64,000 bases of DNA from VRUE01 sp963742535 (GCA_963742535.1 CAVUMC010000002.1:1674001-1738000); one strand, 5' to 3'. Positions 30,813-38,888 are shown, counted from the first letter of the stretch. Notes: a model not told the origin generated them from the sequence alone. Program-made: numbers and translations.

Positions 30813-31478
30813 ATGGATTCGACCGCGCCGCCGAAGGCGCCTGAGGGCCGTCGCAATGGCCGCCAGGCCCGTAACGGGCAGGAGCTGCGCGCTTACGCTC
30901 GCGATCGGCTGATCGAGTCGCGGCTGACGCCGAACGCGATCTCGATCGCGGGCCTGATCGGCAACCTGATCGCCGCCGTCCTGGTCACGCAGCACCTCTT
31001 CTTCCTCGCCGGGGTCGCTTTCGTGCTCGGCTCGGTGATGGACACCCTCGACGGGCGCTACTCGCGCATGTCGGGCAAGGGCACGCTCTTCGGCGCTTTC
31101 CTCGACTCGACCCTGGACCGGATCGAGGAGGGGATCGTGCTTGCCGCCGTTGCCGGTTATTTCGCAGCCAACGGCCAGGACTTCGCCGCCGCGATGTGCG
31201 TGGTCGCCGTGCTCGGCTCGCTGATGGTCTCCTACACGCGGGCCCGGGCCGAGGCGCTGGGCGTCGAGTGCAAGGTTGGCTTGGCGACGCGCCCCGTGCG
31301 GGTAGTCATACTCTCCATCGGCTTGATCTTCGCCAAGGGCGCTGGGATTGGCGATTTCGAGCTGCTGGCGCCGGCGGTCTACGTGATCGCGGCGCTGAGC
31401 ATCATCACCACGATCCAGCGCGTGTGGCACGTCCGAAACCAGCTTTCAAACGAGACGACGACGTCGCCTGACCTGTAA
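30813..31478 (+). CDS. CDP-alcohol phosphatidyltransferase (probable phosphatidylinositol-phosphate synthase)
   Basis: A 221-residue integral membrane enzyme. The family motif is complete: Asp77, Asp80-Gly81, Arg85, Gly94, Asp98 and Asp102 (DTLDGRYSR..GAFLDSTLD), with Ser where Ala is usual. In actinobacteria this type joins CDP-diacylglycerol to inositol 1-phosphate to give phosphatidylinositol phosphate. The inositol-phosphate synthase gene directly downstream supports that substrate over glycerol phosphate. A TAGCCT -10 (30800-30805) lies 7 nt before the ATG. Confidence 0.87.
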   Translation: MDSTAPPKAPEGRRNGRQARNGQELRAYARDRLIESRLTPNAISIAGLIGNLIAAVLVTQHLFFLAGVAFVLGSVMDTLDGRYSRMSGKGTLFGAFLDSTLDRIEEGIVLAAVAGYFAANGQDFAAAMCVVAVLGSLMVSYTRARAEALGVECKVGLATRPVRVVILSIGLIFAKGAGIGDFELLAPAVYVIAALSIITTIQRVWHVRNQLSNETTTSPDL

Positions 31479-31539
31479 CCAGTTCCGGGCCGGGGTGTCC
31501 CTTGCCATCTAGCCCGATCGAGGAAGGACTTCGAATTAC

Positions 31540-32724
31540 ATGAGCGATAGCAACGGAGCAAATGGCAGCAACGGCACCGGCCGCACGGACGAGAAGGTCC
31601 GCGTAGCGATCGTCGGCACCGGCAACTGCGCCAACAGCTTCATCCAGGGCGTCCAGTACTACAAGGACGCCGATCCCAGCGAGGAAGTGCCCGGCCTGAT
31701 GCACGTCGACCTGGGCGGTTACCACGTCGGTGACGTCGAGTTCGTCGCCGCCTTCGACATCGACTCCGAGAAGGTCGGCAAGGACCTCTCCGAGGCGATC
31801 TGGTCCGGCCAGAACGACACGATCAAATTCGCCGAGGTGCCGAACCTGGGCGTCAAGGTCGAGCGGGGCATGACTTTGGACGGCCTCGGCAAGTACCTGA
31901 AGGAGAAGATCACCAAGGCGCCGGGGGAAACCGCTGACGTCGTCGGCATCCTCAAGGAGACCAAGGCGGATGTGCTGGTCTGTTACCTGCCGGTCGGTTC
32001 CGAGGACGCGACCAAGTGGTACGTCGAGCAGGCGCTCAAGGCCGGCGTTGGTTTCGTCAACTGCCTGCCCGTCTTCATCGCCCGCGAGGACTACTGGGAC
32101 AAGCGCTTCAAAGAGGCCGGCCTGCCGATCATCGGCGACGACATCAAGTCCCAGGTCGGGGCGACGATCGTCCACCGCCAGCTCGCCCGCCTCTTCCACG
32201 ACCGCGGCGTGCGCGTCGAGCGCACCTCGCAGCTCAACGTCGGCGGCAACATGGACTTCTACAACATGCTCGAGCGCGAGCGGCTGGACTCGAAGAAGAT
32301 CTCCAAGACCAACGCCGTAACCTCGATCATGGGCCACGAGCTGCCCGCTGAGGATGTCCACGTCGGCCCCTCCGACTACGTCGCCTGGCTGACCGACCGC
32401 AAGTGGGCGCACATCCGGCTCGAGGGCAAAGCCTTCGGCGATGTGCCGCTCAACGTCGAGCTCAAGCTCGAGGTCTGGGACTCGCCCAATTCGGCCGGCG
32501 TCGTGATCGACGCAGTACGGCTGATCAAGCTGGCCCTCAACAACGGCATCGCCGGCCAGCTCGACGGTCCCTCCAGCTACCTGATGAAGTCGCCGCACAG
32601 CCAGCGGCCCGATGACGAAGCGCGCGAACAGACCGAGGAATTCATCTCGGCCAACAAGCGCGGTTCCTCTTCGGCTGCTGGAGCTACCACGGCGCCCGAC
32701 GCGGCAGCAAAGGCCGAGGCCTGA
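31540..32724 (+). CDS. ino1: Inositol-3-phosphate synthase (Ino1)
   Basis: A 394-residue NAD-dependent enzyme that converts glucose 6-phosphate to inositol phosphate. The Rossmann motif VAIVGTGNCANSFIQG begins near residue 21, and the actinobacterial-type active-site segments GDDIKSQVGATIVHRQLA, LNVGGNMDFYNM and DSPNSAGVVIDAVR are all present. An AGGAAGG ribosome site precedes the ATG by about 12 nt. It supplies the head group for the synthase encoded upstream. A strong hairpin follows immediately. Confidence 0.96.
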   Translation: MSDSNGANGSNGTGRTDEKVRVAIVGTGNCANSFIQGVQYYKDADPSEEVPGLMHVDLGGYHVGDVEFVAAFDIDSEKVGKDLSEAIWSGQNDTIKFAEVPNLGVKVERGMTLDGLGKYLKEKITKAPGETADVVGILKETKADVLVCYLPVGSEDATKWYVEQALKAGVGFVNCLPVFIAREDYWDKRFKEAGLPIIGDDIKSQVGATIVHRQLARLFHDRGVRVERTSQLNVGGNMDFYNMLERERLDSKKISKTNAVTSIMGHELPAEDVHVGPSDYVAWLTDRKWAHIRLEGKAFGDVPLNVELKLEVWDSPNSAGVVIDAVRLIKLALNNGIAGQLDGPSSYLMKSPHSQRPDDEAREQTEEFISANKRGSSSAAGATTAPDAAAKAEA

Positions 32725-32725
32725 G

Positions 32726-32754
32726 ATAAGAGGCCGCCCCCGGCGGCCTCTTAT
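32726..32754 (+). terminator. Hairpin after ino1
   Basis: A perfect 13-bp stem (32726-32738 with 32742-32754) with a CCC loop starts two bases after the ino1 stop. There is no T-run behind it. Its right arm runs into the TATGCT -10 box of the next gene (32752-32757), so terminator and promoter share bases. Confidence 0.7.
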
Positions 32755-32757
32755 GCT
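32752..32757 (+). promoter_or_regulatory. -10 box TATGCT for the GT/PHP fusion gene
   Basis: TATGCT is followed by 7 nt and then GTG at 32765, the spacing seen at many leaderless starts in this window. The ATG inside the box (32753) is therefore unlikely to be the start codon. Confidence 0.5.
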
Positions 32758-32764
32758 GCACCCA

Positions 32765-34045
32765 GTGGCGGTGGAGGAGCACCTCGCGATAGTCCAGGTC
32801 ACGCCGTACCGGCGTGGCAGCGCGAACCCGATCAACGAGTACATCGAGCGGATCTCGGTCGAGCTGGTGCGCCGTGGCCACCAGGTGCAGATCGCCGGCA
32901 TCGGCGACCAGGTCAAAAAGCTGCTGCGCGAGACCAAAGCGGACATCGTCCACGTCCACGAGCCGTTTGCGCCGCGCGTTTCCTCAACCGCGCTGCGCCA
33001 CTCCTCGGCGCTCAACGTCGCCACCTTCCACGCGCCGCAGGAGCGGGTGCTCTCGACCCAGGTAGCGCGGCCGCTGGTCGAGATCTTCTTCGGCCGCCTC
33101 GACGCCCGCACGGTGGCGACAGCGGAGACCGGGAAGCTGCTGGAGCGCTACTTCCCCGCTTCCTACGAGCTTGTTCCGCCTGCCGGCGGCGATCGCGACT
33201 GGGCCGCAGTCGCGGCCGAGTTCGAGGCGATCTACCGCCGCCTTGCGGCGCGTCGACACGATCCGGCCGGCAACCCCGAGGTACGACGGCGGATCGCCAA
33301 ACGGCCGCTGATCGAGGTCGACCTGCACATGCACACTGACCACTCGACGGACTGCGCGACGCCGGTCGAGGTGCTGCTGGAGACCGCCCGTGATCGCGGC
33401 CTCGGCGCGATCGCGATCACCGACCACAATGAGGTCTCCGGCGCGCTGGAGGCGCGACGCATCGCCGAGGGGATGGACGACCTCAAGGTGATCGTCGCCG
33501 AGGAGGTGAAGACGGCCGAGCAGGGCGAGGTGATCGGCCTCTTCCTCGAGGAGAAGATCCCCAAGGGGCTGTCGATGGCGGAAACGATTGCCGCGATCCG
33601 CGCGCAGGGCGGGCTCGTCTACGTGCCACATCCCTTCGATCGCTTCCACTCGGTGCCCGACTATGAGCACCTGCTCGACATCGTTGAGGAGATCGACGTG
33701 CTCGAGGTCTTCAACCCCCGCGTCGCGGTGACGGCCTTCAACGAGGAGGCCGAGCGCTTTGCCAACAAGTACCGGATTGTGCCGGGGGCGGGCTCCGACA
33801 GCCACGTCGCCCAGGGACTGGGCAGCGTGCGGGTGCGGATCCATGACTTCGACGGGCCGGAGGAGTTCCTCGAGGCGATGCGGGACGCTGACATCACCCG
33901 CAAGCACAAGAACCTGGTCTACGTGCAGGCGCTGAAGTTGTTGCAGACGACCGGGCGACCGAAGGCGCCCAAACGCAGCGTCCCGGACGCCAAGCCGGTG
34001 CGCGGTGGTCGTCCGCGCAAACGTCGTTCGGCGAGCAAGAGCTGA
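32765..34045 (+). CDS. Two-domain protein: PimA-like GT4 acceptor half fused to PHP metallophosphoesterase
   Basis: A 426-residue protein. Residues 1-150 follow the N-terminal Rossmann half of GT4 enzymes such as PimA: VQVTPYRRGSANPINEYIERIS, ADIVHVHEPFAP and LNVATFHA. The nucleotide-sugar-binding C-terminal half is absent. Instead residues ~180-380 form a PHP domain with metal ligands HMH (188-190), ITDHNE (Asp220/His221), PHPFD (His289) and GSDSH (Asp345/His347). A basic tail (about 396-426) ends the protein. A phosphatase acting on an inositol lipid is a reasonable guess. The stop overlaps the next gene as TGATG. Confidence 0.8.
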   Translation: MAVEEHLAIVQVTPYRRGSANPINEYIERISVELVRRGHQVQIAGIGDQVKKLLRETKADIVHVHEPFAPRVSSTALRHSSALNVATFHAPQERVLSTQVARPLVEIFFGRLDARTVATAETGKLLERYFPASYELVPPAGGDRDWAAVAAEFEAIYRRLAARRHDPAGNPEVRRRIAKRPLIEVDLHMHTDHSTDCATPVEVLLETARDRGLGAIAITDHNEVSGALEARRIAEGMDDLKVIVAEEVKTAEQGEVIGLFLEEKIPKGLSMAETIAAIRAQGGLVYVPHPFDRFHSVPDYEHLLDIVEEIDVLEVFNPRVAVTAFNEEAERFANKYRIVPGAGSDSHVAQGLGSVRVRIHDFDGPEEFLEAMRDADITRKHKNLVYVQALKLLQTTGRPKAPKRSVPDAKPVRGGRPRKRRSASKS

Positions 34046-34710
34046 TGCAGGAGGGGCAGGCGAGAGGAGCCGAGCCGGGCCCGTCAAAGAAAGCGCCGAG
34101 CGCCATGCCGGCAACCGATGACGAGATCAAGGAGAAGTACCTCGAGCGCGCGATCCGCGAGCTCAACCAGCTGAGCCACGAGCTACAGGCCTGTCCGCAT
34201 TGCCCGCGCGGAAAGCTGATGCCGGTGCTCGGCTCCGGCCACCCCCAGGCCGACGTCTTCATGCTCAAGCACGCCCCCGCCTCGGCGGAGATCGAAGAGG
34301 GCGTCGCCTTCTACGGCCGCGCGGGCAATGCGCTGATGAAGAGCTTCAAGCGGCTCGGCATCGACCCGATCGTCGTCTACGGCACGCTCTGCGTGAAGTG
34401 CCCGATCCCCGAGCCCGACCTCGCCGCCCCCGAGTGCATGCACCGCGTGGTCGAAGAGATCGCGATCGTGCAGCCGAAGATCGTCGTCGTCATGGGCGAG
34501 CCCGCTCTGCGCGTCCTCAACAACCTCCAGGTCCCGCTCTCCCGCCCGATCGAGCCGCGCCCAGGCGAGGTCCAAGCCTTCACCCCCACCGTCGACGCCC
34601 TCTACACCCCCGACATCGACGACTCACTCGATGAAGAAGACGCCAAGTCGCGTTTTTGGCGGAGCTTCAAGGTTCTCGGCCAGTGGTACGAGGATCTGCC
34701 TCCCTACTGA
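34045..34710 (+). CDS. Uracil-DNA glycosylase family protein (family 4/5-like, Fe-S)
   Basis: A 221-residue UDG-fold protein. CPHC (Cys50/Cys53), CVKC (Cys116/Cys119) and Cys131 can supply a [4Fe-4S] cluster as in thermostable UDGs. GRAGNALMKSF matches the family's substrate loop. The first motif reads HAPASAEIEEG instead of the usual GEAPG..ED, so activity may differ from classical uracil removal. The ATG overlaps the stop of the fusion gene; an alternative ATG lies 20 codons in. Confidence 0.75.
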   Translation: MQEGQARGAEPGPSKKAPSAMPATDDEIKEKYLERAIRELNQLSHELQACPHCPRGKLMPVLGSGHPQADVFMLKHAPASAEIEEGVAFYGRAGNALMKSFKRLGIDPIVVYGTLCVKCPIPEPDLAAPECMHRVVEEIAIVQPKIVVVMGEPALRVLNNLQVPLSRPIEPRPGEVQAFTPTVDALYTPDIDDSLDEEDAKSRFWRSFKVLGQWYEDLPPY

Positions 34711-34716
34711 GCAGTT

Positions 34717-34830
34717 CCGGTAGGCCCGGTAGGGGTTTCGCTTAACTTTTTCGGTGGAGACGCGCTTGCTGGCGCCGCGAGGTGGGCGCCGAAAAAGTAC
34801 AAGACGCTTCACCCCTACCGGGCCTACCGG
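34717..34830. repeat. 114-bp imperfect cruciform element with 20-bp perfect terminal inverted repeats
   Basis: Outer arms 34717-34736 and 34811-34830 are exact reverse complements (CCGGTAGGCCCGGTAGGGGT). Inner arms 34745-34754 and 34789-34798 (ACTTTTTCGG) are also exact complements, and GGCGCC occurs twice in the loop. No target-site duplication is obvious in the flanks. It lies between convergent genes and encodes no protein. It could be an elaborate bidirectional terminator, a MITE-like element or a structured RNA. Confidence 0.75.
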
Positions 34831-34926
34831 GTCGGCTCTCTAGGACGCCGCTGACTCGACCACGGCGCAGCCCGCCGGCTCCGCCTTCGTCGCTAGCTGA
34901 GGTGGGACGGGAATCGTGTCTAGCTG
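34831..34926. other. Short intergenic stretch with no recognisable feature
   Basis: Nothing supportable is seen between the inverted-repeat element and the end of the luciferase-like gene. Confidence 0.5.
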
Positions 34927-35718
34927 TTATTGAGGGGCGGCGGCTGTGGCAACGGCGGTCATCGGCTCGACTTTGGCGCTGGCTAGGCCGCGGACGACGA
35001 TGGTGTCGAGGGGCTCGTAGGCGTCGAGCTGGGACTGGGCGGCGGCTGAGTCGGAGGCCGCTACGCCGACGGTGCCCTCGGGCTCGTCGAGGCGGGCGAA
35101 GTGGTTGCGGTAGCCGTCGTGGAGGTCGCGGTAGAAGGACTCCTCCTTGGCGAGGCGCTCGGCGGCGTCGGGGCCGACGGCGGTGCGGACGTAGCCGAAG
35201 ACGGGTGGGGTCTCGCGGCCGGCCTCTTGGGCTCCCGCCTCGACCTTCTCGCGGGCGCCGGCGGCGAACTCAGGGGTCATCCAGTTGAAGAAGACGCCGT
35301 CGAACTCGGCGCCGGCCAGTGCACACATCTTCGGGCCCATCGCGGCGAGGACGAGGCGAACGCTGGGCAGCTTCTCGCGCAGCTCGGGCAATGACTCACG
35401 CATTCGAGTCAGGGGCTTCTTGGAGAAGCCGGCGCCGATGCCGAGCCAGAGTCGGGACGGATCGAGGCCGAGCCGCTCGATGTCGGCGGCGATCGTCTCC
35501 GGCGGCGTGCGGTCGAGGGCGATCACGGCGACGCCTAGGTCGACGCCGGGCGCCGCGGCGCCGAACTCCGCCAGCGTCTCGAGGCCTTTGGCGCCGGGGT
35601 GGTCGTTGGACCACATCGAGCCGTAGCCCAGCTCCGCGCAGCGCTCGGCCAGCGGTCGCGCCACCTCGGGATCTAGCCCGGCGGCAACTCCAAAGCCCCT
35701 GCTCTTGCCGACGCTCAC
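34927..35718 (-). CDS. LLM-class (luciferase-like, probably F420-dependent) oxidoreductase
   Basis: A 263-residue TIM-barrel protein of the luciferase-like superfamily, shorter than the usual ~300-350 aa. Family segments include LAERCAELGYGSMWSNDHP near the N-terminus and LDPSRLWLGIGAGFS at the cofactor-facing strand. In actinobacteria most such enzymes use coenzyme F420; the choice over FMN is inferred. The GTG start is 7 nt from a TAGGCT -10 box (35726-35731, minus strand). It is divergent from the coiled-coil gene. Confidence 0.82.
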   Translation of the reverse strand: MSVGKSRGFGVAAGLDPEVARPLAERCAELGYGSMWSNDHPGAKGLETLAEFGAAAPGVDLGVAVIALDRTPPETIAADIERLGLDPSRLWLGIGAGFSKKPLTRMRESLPELREKLPSVRLVLAAMGPKMCALAGAEFDGVFFNWMTPEFAAGAREKVEAGAQEAGRETPPVFGYVRTAVGPDAAERLAKEESFYRDLHDGYRNHFARLDEPEGTVGVAASDSAAAQSQLDAYEPLDTIVVRGLASAKVEPMTAVATAAAPQ

Positions 35719-35815
35719 CCGCGAGAGCCTAGTCCTTGGCCTTTGTTTGAAAGATGTGACTCTTTCTCAATCCCAGATCAACCACAGACAACAAGTTTCA
35801 GCCTAGCCTGGCATC

Positions 35816-36136
35816 ATGGAGGCAATGGCACGGGAATGGACCGACGATCGGCTCGATCTGCTGAGCGAAAGAGTCGACCTCGGCTTCAAAAATGTCGACC
35901 AACGCTTCGCCAGCGTCGACAAACGCTTCGACGAAGTGGAGAGGCGTTTCGAGCAAGTCGACAAGCGCTTCGGGGAAATGAATGAGAAGTTCGACAAGGT
36001 CGACACGGACATTCGTGAGTTGAGAGGCGAAATCTGGTCCATGCGGCGCTTGATGACGCAAGGTGTGATGGGTATCTGCGGGGTGATGGTCACCGGCTTC
36101 GTCGCCGTCTTCGCCGCGATCGTCACTCAGCTCTAG
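35816..36136 (+). CDS. Coiled-coil protein with C-terminal membrane anchor
   Basis: A 106-residue protein. Residues 15-65 are seven-residue repeats of the form VDxRFxx (VDQRFAS, VDKRFDE, VERRFEQ, VDKRFGE), giving a regular amphipathic helix that should form a coiled coil. A hydrophobic segment (about 82-104) ends the protein, so it is probably tail-anchored with the coil in the cytoplasm. Similar short proteins are common but have no assigned role. A TAGCCT -10 (35804-35809) lies 6 nt before the ATG. Confidence 0.72.
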   Translation: MEAMAREWTDDRLDLLSERVDLGFKNVDQRFASVDKRFDEVERRFEQVDKRFGEMNEKFDKVDTDIRELRGEIWSMRRLMTQGVMGICGVMVTGFVAVFAAIVTQL

Positions 36137-36143
36137 GGCTGGA

Positions 36144-37487
36144 TCACTTCTCGAGCAGCGCCACGCACTCGATGTGCGGGGTCTGGGGGAACATGTCGAC
36201 CGGCTTGACACGGCGGAGCGTGTAGCCGGCCTCGACCATCTGGGCAGCGTTGGGCGCCAGGGTGGTTGGGTTGCAGGAGACGTAGACGATTTTCTTCGCC
36301 TCGCACTCGAGCACGCGGCGGACGATCTTCTGCGAGAGGCCGGCGCGGGGTGGGTCGACGATGACGACGTCGGGCTTGCCGGCTTTCTCGATCAGCGGTC
36401 GCACGCCGGTGCGGGCGCTGCCGGCCATGAAGTGGGCGTTCTCGATCTTGTTGCGTTCGGCGTTGCGCTCGGCGTTGGCGATTGCCTCGGGGACGATCTC
36501 GAGGCCCCAGACCTCACCCGCCCGTTTCGCCATCGTCAGCCCGATCGTGCCGATTCCGCAGTAGAGGTCGAAGACGCGCTCGCTGCCGCTGAGGCCGGCG
36601 AACTCGGCGGCGATCGCGTAGAGGCGCTCGGCCATCTCGGTGTTGGTCTGGAAGAAGGCGCCGTGGGACATCTCCAGCTTCAGGTCGAAGAGCTCCTCGC
36701 GCAGGCGTTCCTCGCCGAGCGCGCCGGTCGGTCCGTCGGTCCCTCCCGAGTCGCCCTCGATCACTGTGTGGAGGTCGACCGGCGGCTGCGGAAAGCGCGC
36801 GGGGGTGGTGACGAGCCTGGTCTGGATCTGACCGGTGCGCCAGCCCTCGCGCACGACGAGGTTGCGCAGCACTCCTTCGCGGGCGCGGCGGTCGTAAGCG
36901 GGAATCGATTCGGCTCGTGCCCAATCGCGAACCGCGTTGCGGGCAGCGTTGCCGCGTTCGGAGGCAAGGTGGCAGTCGTCGACGTCGACGATCAGGTCCC
37001 AGCGACCGCGGGCGTGGAAGCCGAGCAGCGCCTCGCCGTCGCTATCTCCGAAGGAGTACTCGAGCTTGTTGCGGTAGCGCCACTGCTCGAGCGCCGGCTC
37101 GATCTCCTCCAGCTCGAAGTCACCGAGCTCGCCGATTCGCCGCAATGCCCCGTCGACCTGGGCGCTCTTCTCGGCCAGTTGCCGCTCGTAGGACAGGCCC
37201 TGCCAGGGAGCGCCGGGACAGGGCTCGCCGCCGTGCACGCAGACATCGGCGACGCGTTCGGGGCCGGGATGCAGCAGCTCAACCGTGCGCGCCTCGGCGA
37301 AGCGGCGCTTTGCTTTGGTGATCTCCGCGCGGACCCGGTCGCCCGGCAGGGCGCCGGCGACGAAGACGACCAGCCCGTCCACCCGTGCGACCCCGCGCCC
37401 GCCGAAGGCGAGCGAGTCAATCTCGACCTCGAGCTGCTCGCCCCGGTGACGACGGGCCGCCGGTGCCTCGCCGGTGGCCCCCTCCAC
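36144..37487 (-). CDS. rlmD: 23S rRNA (uracil-5-)-methyltransferase, RlmD/RumA family
   Basis: A 447-residue SAM-dependent RNA methyltransferase. An N-terminal TRAM domain (LEVEIDSLAFGGRGVARVDG) is followed by a short Cys-containing segment (CVHGGEPCPG), the SAM loop FDLYCGIGTIGL and the catalytic Cys405 in VSCNPTTLA. Whether it targets 23S rRNA (RlmC/D) or tRNA (TrmA-like) cannot be fixed from sequence alone. The GTG start directly follows the TAG of the histone-like gene. Confidence 0.88.
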   Translation of the reverse strand: MEGATGEAPAARRHRGEQLEVEIDSLAFGGRGVARVDGLVVFVAGALPGDRVRAEITKAKRRFAEARTVELLHPGPERVADVCVHGGEPCPGAPWQGLSYERQLAEKSAQVDGALRRIGELGDFELEEIEPALEQWRYRNKLEYSFGDSDGEALLGFHARGRWDLIVDVDDCHLASERGNAARNAVRDWARAESIPAYDRRAREGVLRNLVVREGWRTGQIQTRLVTTPARFPQPPVDLHTVIEGDSGGTDGPTGALGEERLREELFDLKLEMSHGAFFQTNTEMAERLYAIAAEFAGLSGSERVFDLYCGIGTIGLTMAKRAGEVWGLEIVPEAIANAERNAERNKIENAHFMAGSARTGVRPLIEKAGKPDVVIVDPPRAGLSQKIVRRVLECEAKKIVYVSCNPTTLAPNAAQMVEAGYTLRRVKPVDMFPQTPHIECVALLEK

Positions 37488-37964
37488 CTAGCCCAGTTTC
37501 TTTCGGGCGCGCCGGGCGGCTTGCGTCGCTTGTTTGCGCACCGTGCGCACCGGCTCAGTTCGGCCGCCGACCTCGCGCCGCGCCTGGCTGACCAGCCGTT
37601 CCAGTTCCTTCAGCAGCGAGTCGGTCTGGCGGCGTCCCTTTTTGACCAGTTCGGAAAGCATTTTCTCGGCGTCGCTGCGAGTCATGCGGCCCCGTTTGAC
37701 CGCGTCGTCGACGACCTCCTGCAGGCGGTCGCGACTCAGGGTGACGCTGCGCTCGAGGCTGTCGCGGAACTGCTCGACGCTCTTGTCGAGGCCAGTCGCC
37801 GCCGCCCCTTTGCTTGCCGCTTTTTTGGCCTTTGCTTTTTTGGCAGCGGGTTTTTTCGCTTTTGCGGCTTTTTTTGATGCGGGTTTGGCGGCCGGTTTTT
37901 TGGCACGCGTACCGGCTTTGGCTTTTTTCGCCGCTTTGCCGGCGGTCTCTTTTTTCGCGGCCAT
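37488..37964 (-). CDS. Histone H1-like lysine-rich protein
   Basis: A 158-residue basic protein. Residues 1-56 are an unstructured tail of Lys, Ala and Pro in repeated KKAAK/KKPAAK units, like eukaryotic histone H1 and bacterial H1-like proteins. Residues 58-130 are predicted helical (SVEQFRDSLERSVTLSRDRL...), and the last 25 are again basic (TQAARRARKKLG). Nucleoid or nucleic-acid binding is likely. Tail lysines are mostly AAA, giving runs of six to seven A, unlike the GC-rich codon choice around it. An AGGAGG ribosome site precedes the ATG. Confidence 0.75.
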   Translation of the reverse strand: MAAKKETAGKAAKKAKAGTRAKKPAAKPASKKAAKAKKPAAKKAKAKKAASKGAAATGLDKSVEQFRDSLERSVTLSRDRLQEVVDDAVKRGRMTRSDAEKMLSELVKKGRRQTDSLLKELERLVSQARREVGGRTEPVRTVRKQATQAARRARKKLG

Positions 37965-38039
37965 TCCGTTTCGCCTCCTGGTCGTTTGGGCGGTCTTCCC
38001 GCCTGACTATCGCATCCTGCTGGGTCTTAGGGCTAGGGA

Positions 38040-38870
38040 CTACCCGTTTTGAAACGTGCCTTCGACCGGGGCATGGTCGGAGAGACGCAGGCGGAGGTTG
38101 TCATGGGGACGCTCTCGCCGCTCACCGGGCCACGGGGACGGTGCAGTGATGACGTCCAGTCCGCGCGTGAGCAGGTGGTCGATCGCTCGTGGGGCGGTCG
38201 CGCCGGCGAGGCCGAACTCGGACTCGAGGCGCTCGAAAGCGACGGCGTCCTCGGCTGGTCGCAGGTTGAGGTCGCCGCCGAAGAGCAGCGGCGCGCCGGC
38301 GGCCCACTCGACCGCGGCCGCGGCGGCGTGCAGCACGTCCTCGGCCGCGAGCCGCGGCTGGTCATTGGTCGCGTGCAGGTTGGCGATGCAGATTTGCACG
38401 CCCCCGCTGGTCGCGACGCGGGTAAACGCCATCGCTCGCCGCTCCGGGCGACCGCTGTGGATCGTCAGCTCGCGTCGCTCGACGATCTCGCCGAACGATC
38501 CTCCAGGACGGACCAGGGTCAGGTTCGAGCCGCCCTCGCCGGAGGCAATCAGGTCGGGGTTGTGGCGGGCGATCCAGGTCCGCAGCGGTGCGAGCGAGTT
38601 GCGCGAAGTGAGCGTGCGGTGGGCCCCCGCGCCGCACATTGCCGCCAGCGGCTCGGCGTAGCGGGGCGGGCACTCCTGCAGCATCGCCACGTCCCACTCG
38701 GCCTCGGCGAGGATCGCCGCGAACTCCTCCACCAGCTCGCGATTGACCTGCGCGTGCGTCTCGTTTCGCTCCTCGATTCGCAACAGTCGCGAGCGCCAGG
38801 TGAAGAGCGCCGGGTCGGGCGGGAAGTCGCGACCGTGGAAGAGGTTCCAGCTGACGGCCGTGAACTCCAC
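38040..38870 (-). CDS. Endonuclease/exonuclease/phosphatase-fold protein (cytoplasmic)
   Basis: A 276-residue EEP-fold protein without a signal peptide. Active-site elements are SWNLFHGRD (Asn), LQECPP (Glu), IANLHATN (His), FGGDLNLRP (Asp/Asn) and SDHAPVE (Asp/His), all in the normal order. It may be a nuclease or phosphodiesterase; the substrate is unknown. The open frame runs much further upstream across argF, but homology starts at the GTG at 38870, which lies 6 nt after a GATACT -10-like box. Confidence 0.82.
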   Translation of the reverse strand: MEFTAVSWNLFHGRDFPPDPALFTWRSRLLRIEERNETHAQVNRELVEEFAAILAEAEWDVAMLQECPPRYAEPLAAMCGAGAHRTLTSRNSLAPLRTWIARHNPDLIASGEGGSNLTLVRPGGSFGEIVERRELTIHSGRPERRAMAFTRVATSGGVQICIANLHATNDQPRLAAEDVLHAAAAAVEWAAGAPLLFGGDLNLRPAEDAVAFERLESEFGLAGATAPRAIDHLLTRGLDVITAPSPWPGERRERPHDNLRLRLSDHAPVEGTFQNG

Positions 38871-38888
38871 CGCCGTAGTATCCGCTGC
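38871..38888. promoter_or_regulatory. 18-bp divergent leaderless promoter between EEP gene and argF
   Basis: Only 18 nt separate the GTG (minus strand, 38870) and TTG (plus strand, 38889) start codons. They contain TAGTAT on the plus strand (38876-38881, 7 nt before the TTG) and GATACT on the minus strand (38877-38882, 6 nt before the GTG). The two -10 boxes overlap almost completely. Confidence 0.55.

Noticed and set aside
32753..32764. ATG at 32753 as start of the GT/PHP fusion
   Set aside because: The ATG lies within the ino1 hairpin and inside a TATGCT -10 box; GTG at 32765 has the 7-nt spacing seen elsewhere.
38049..38888. In-frame extension of argF upstream of the TTG
   Set aside because: This part is antisense to the EEP-fold gene, and homology to carbamoyltransferases begins only at the TTG.
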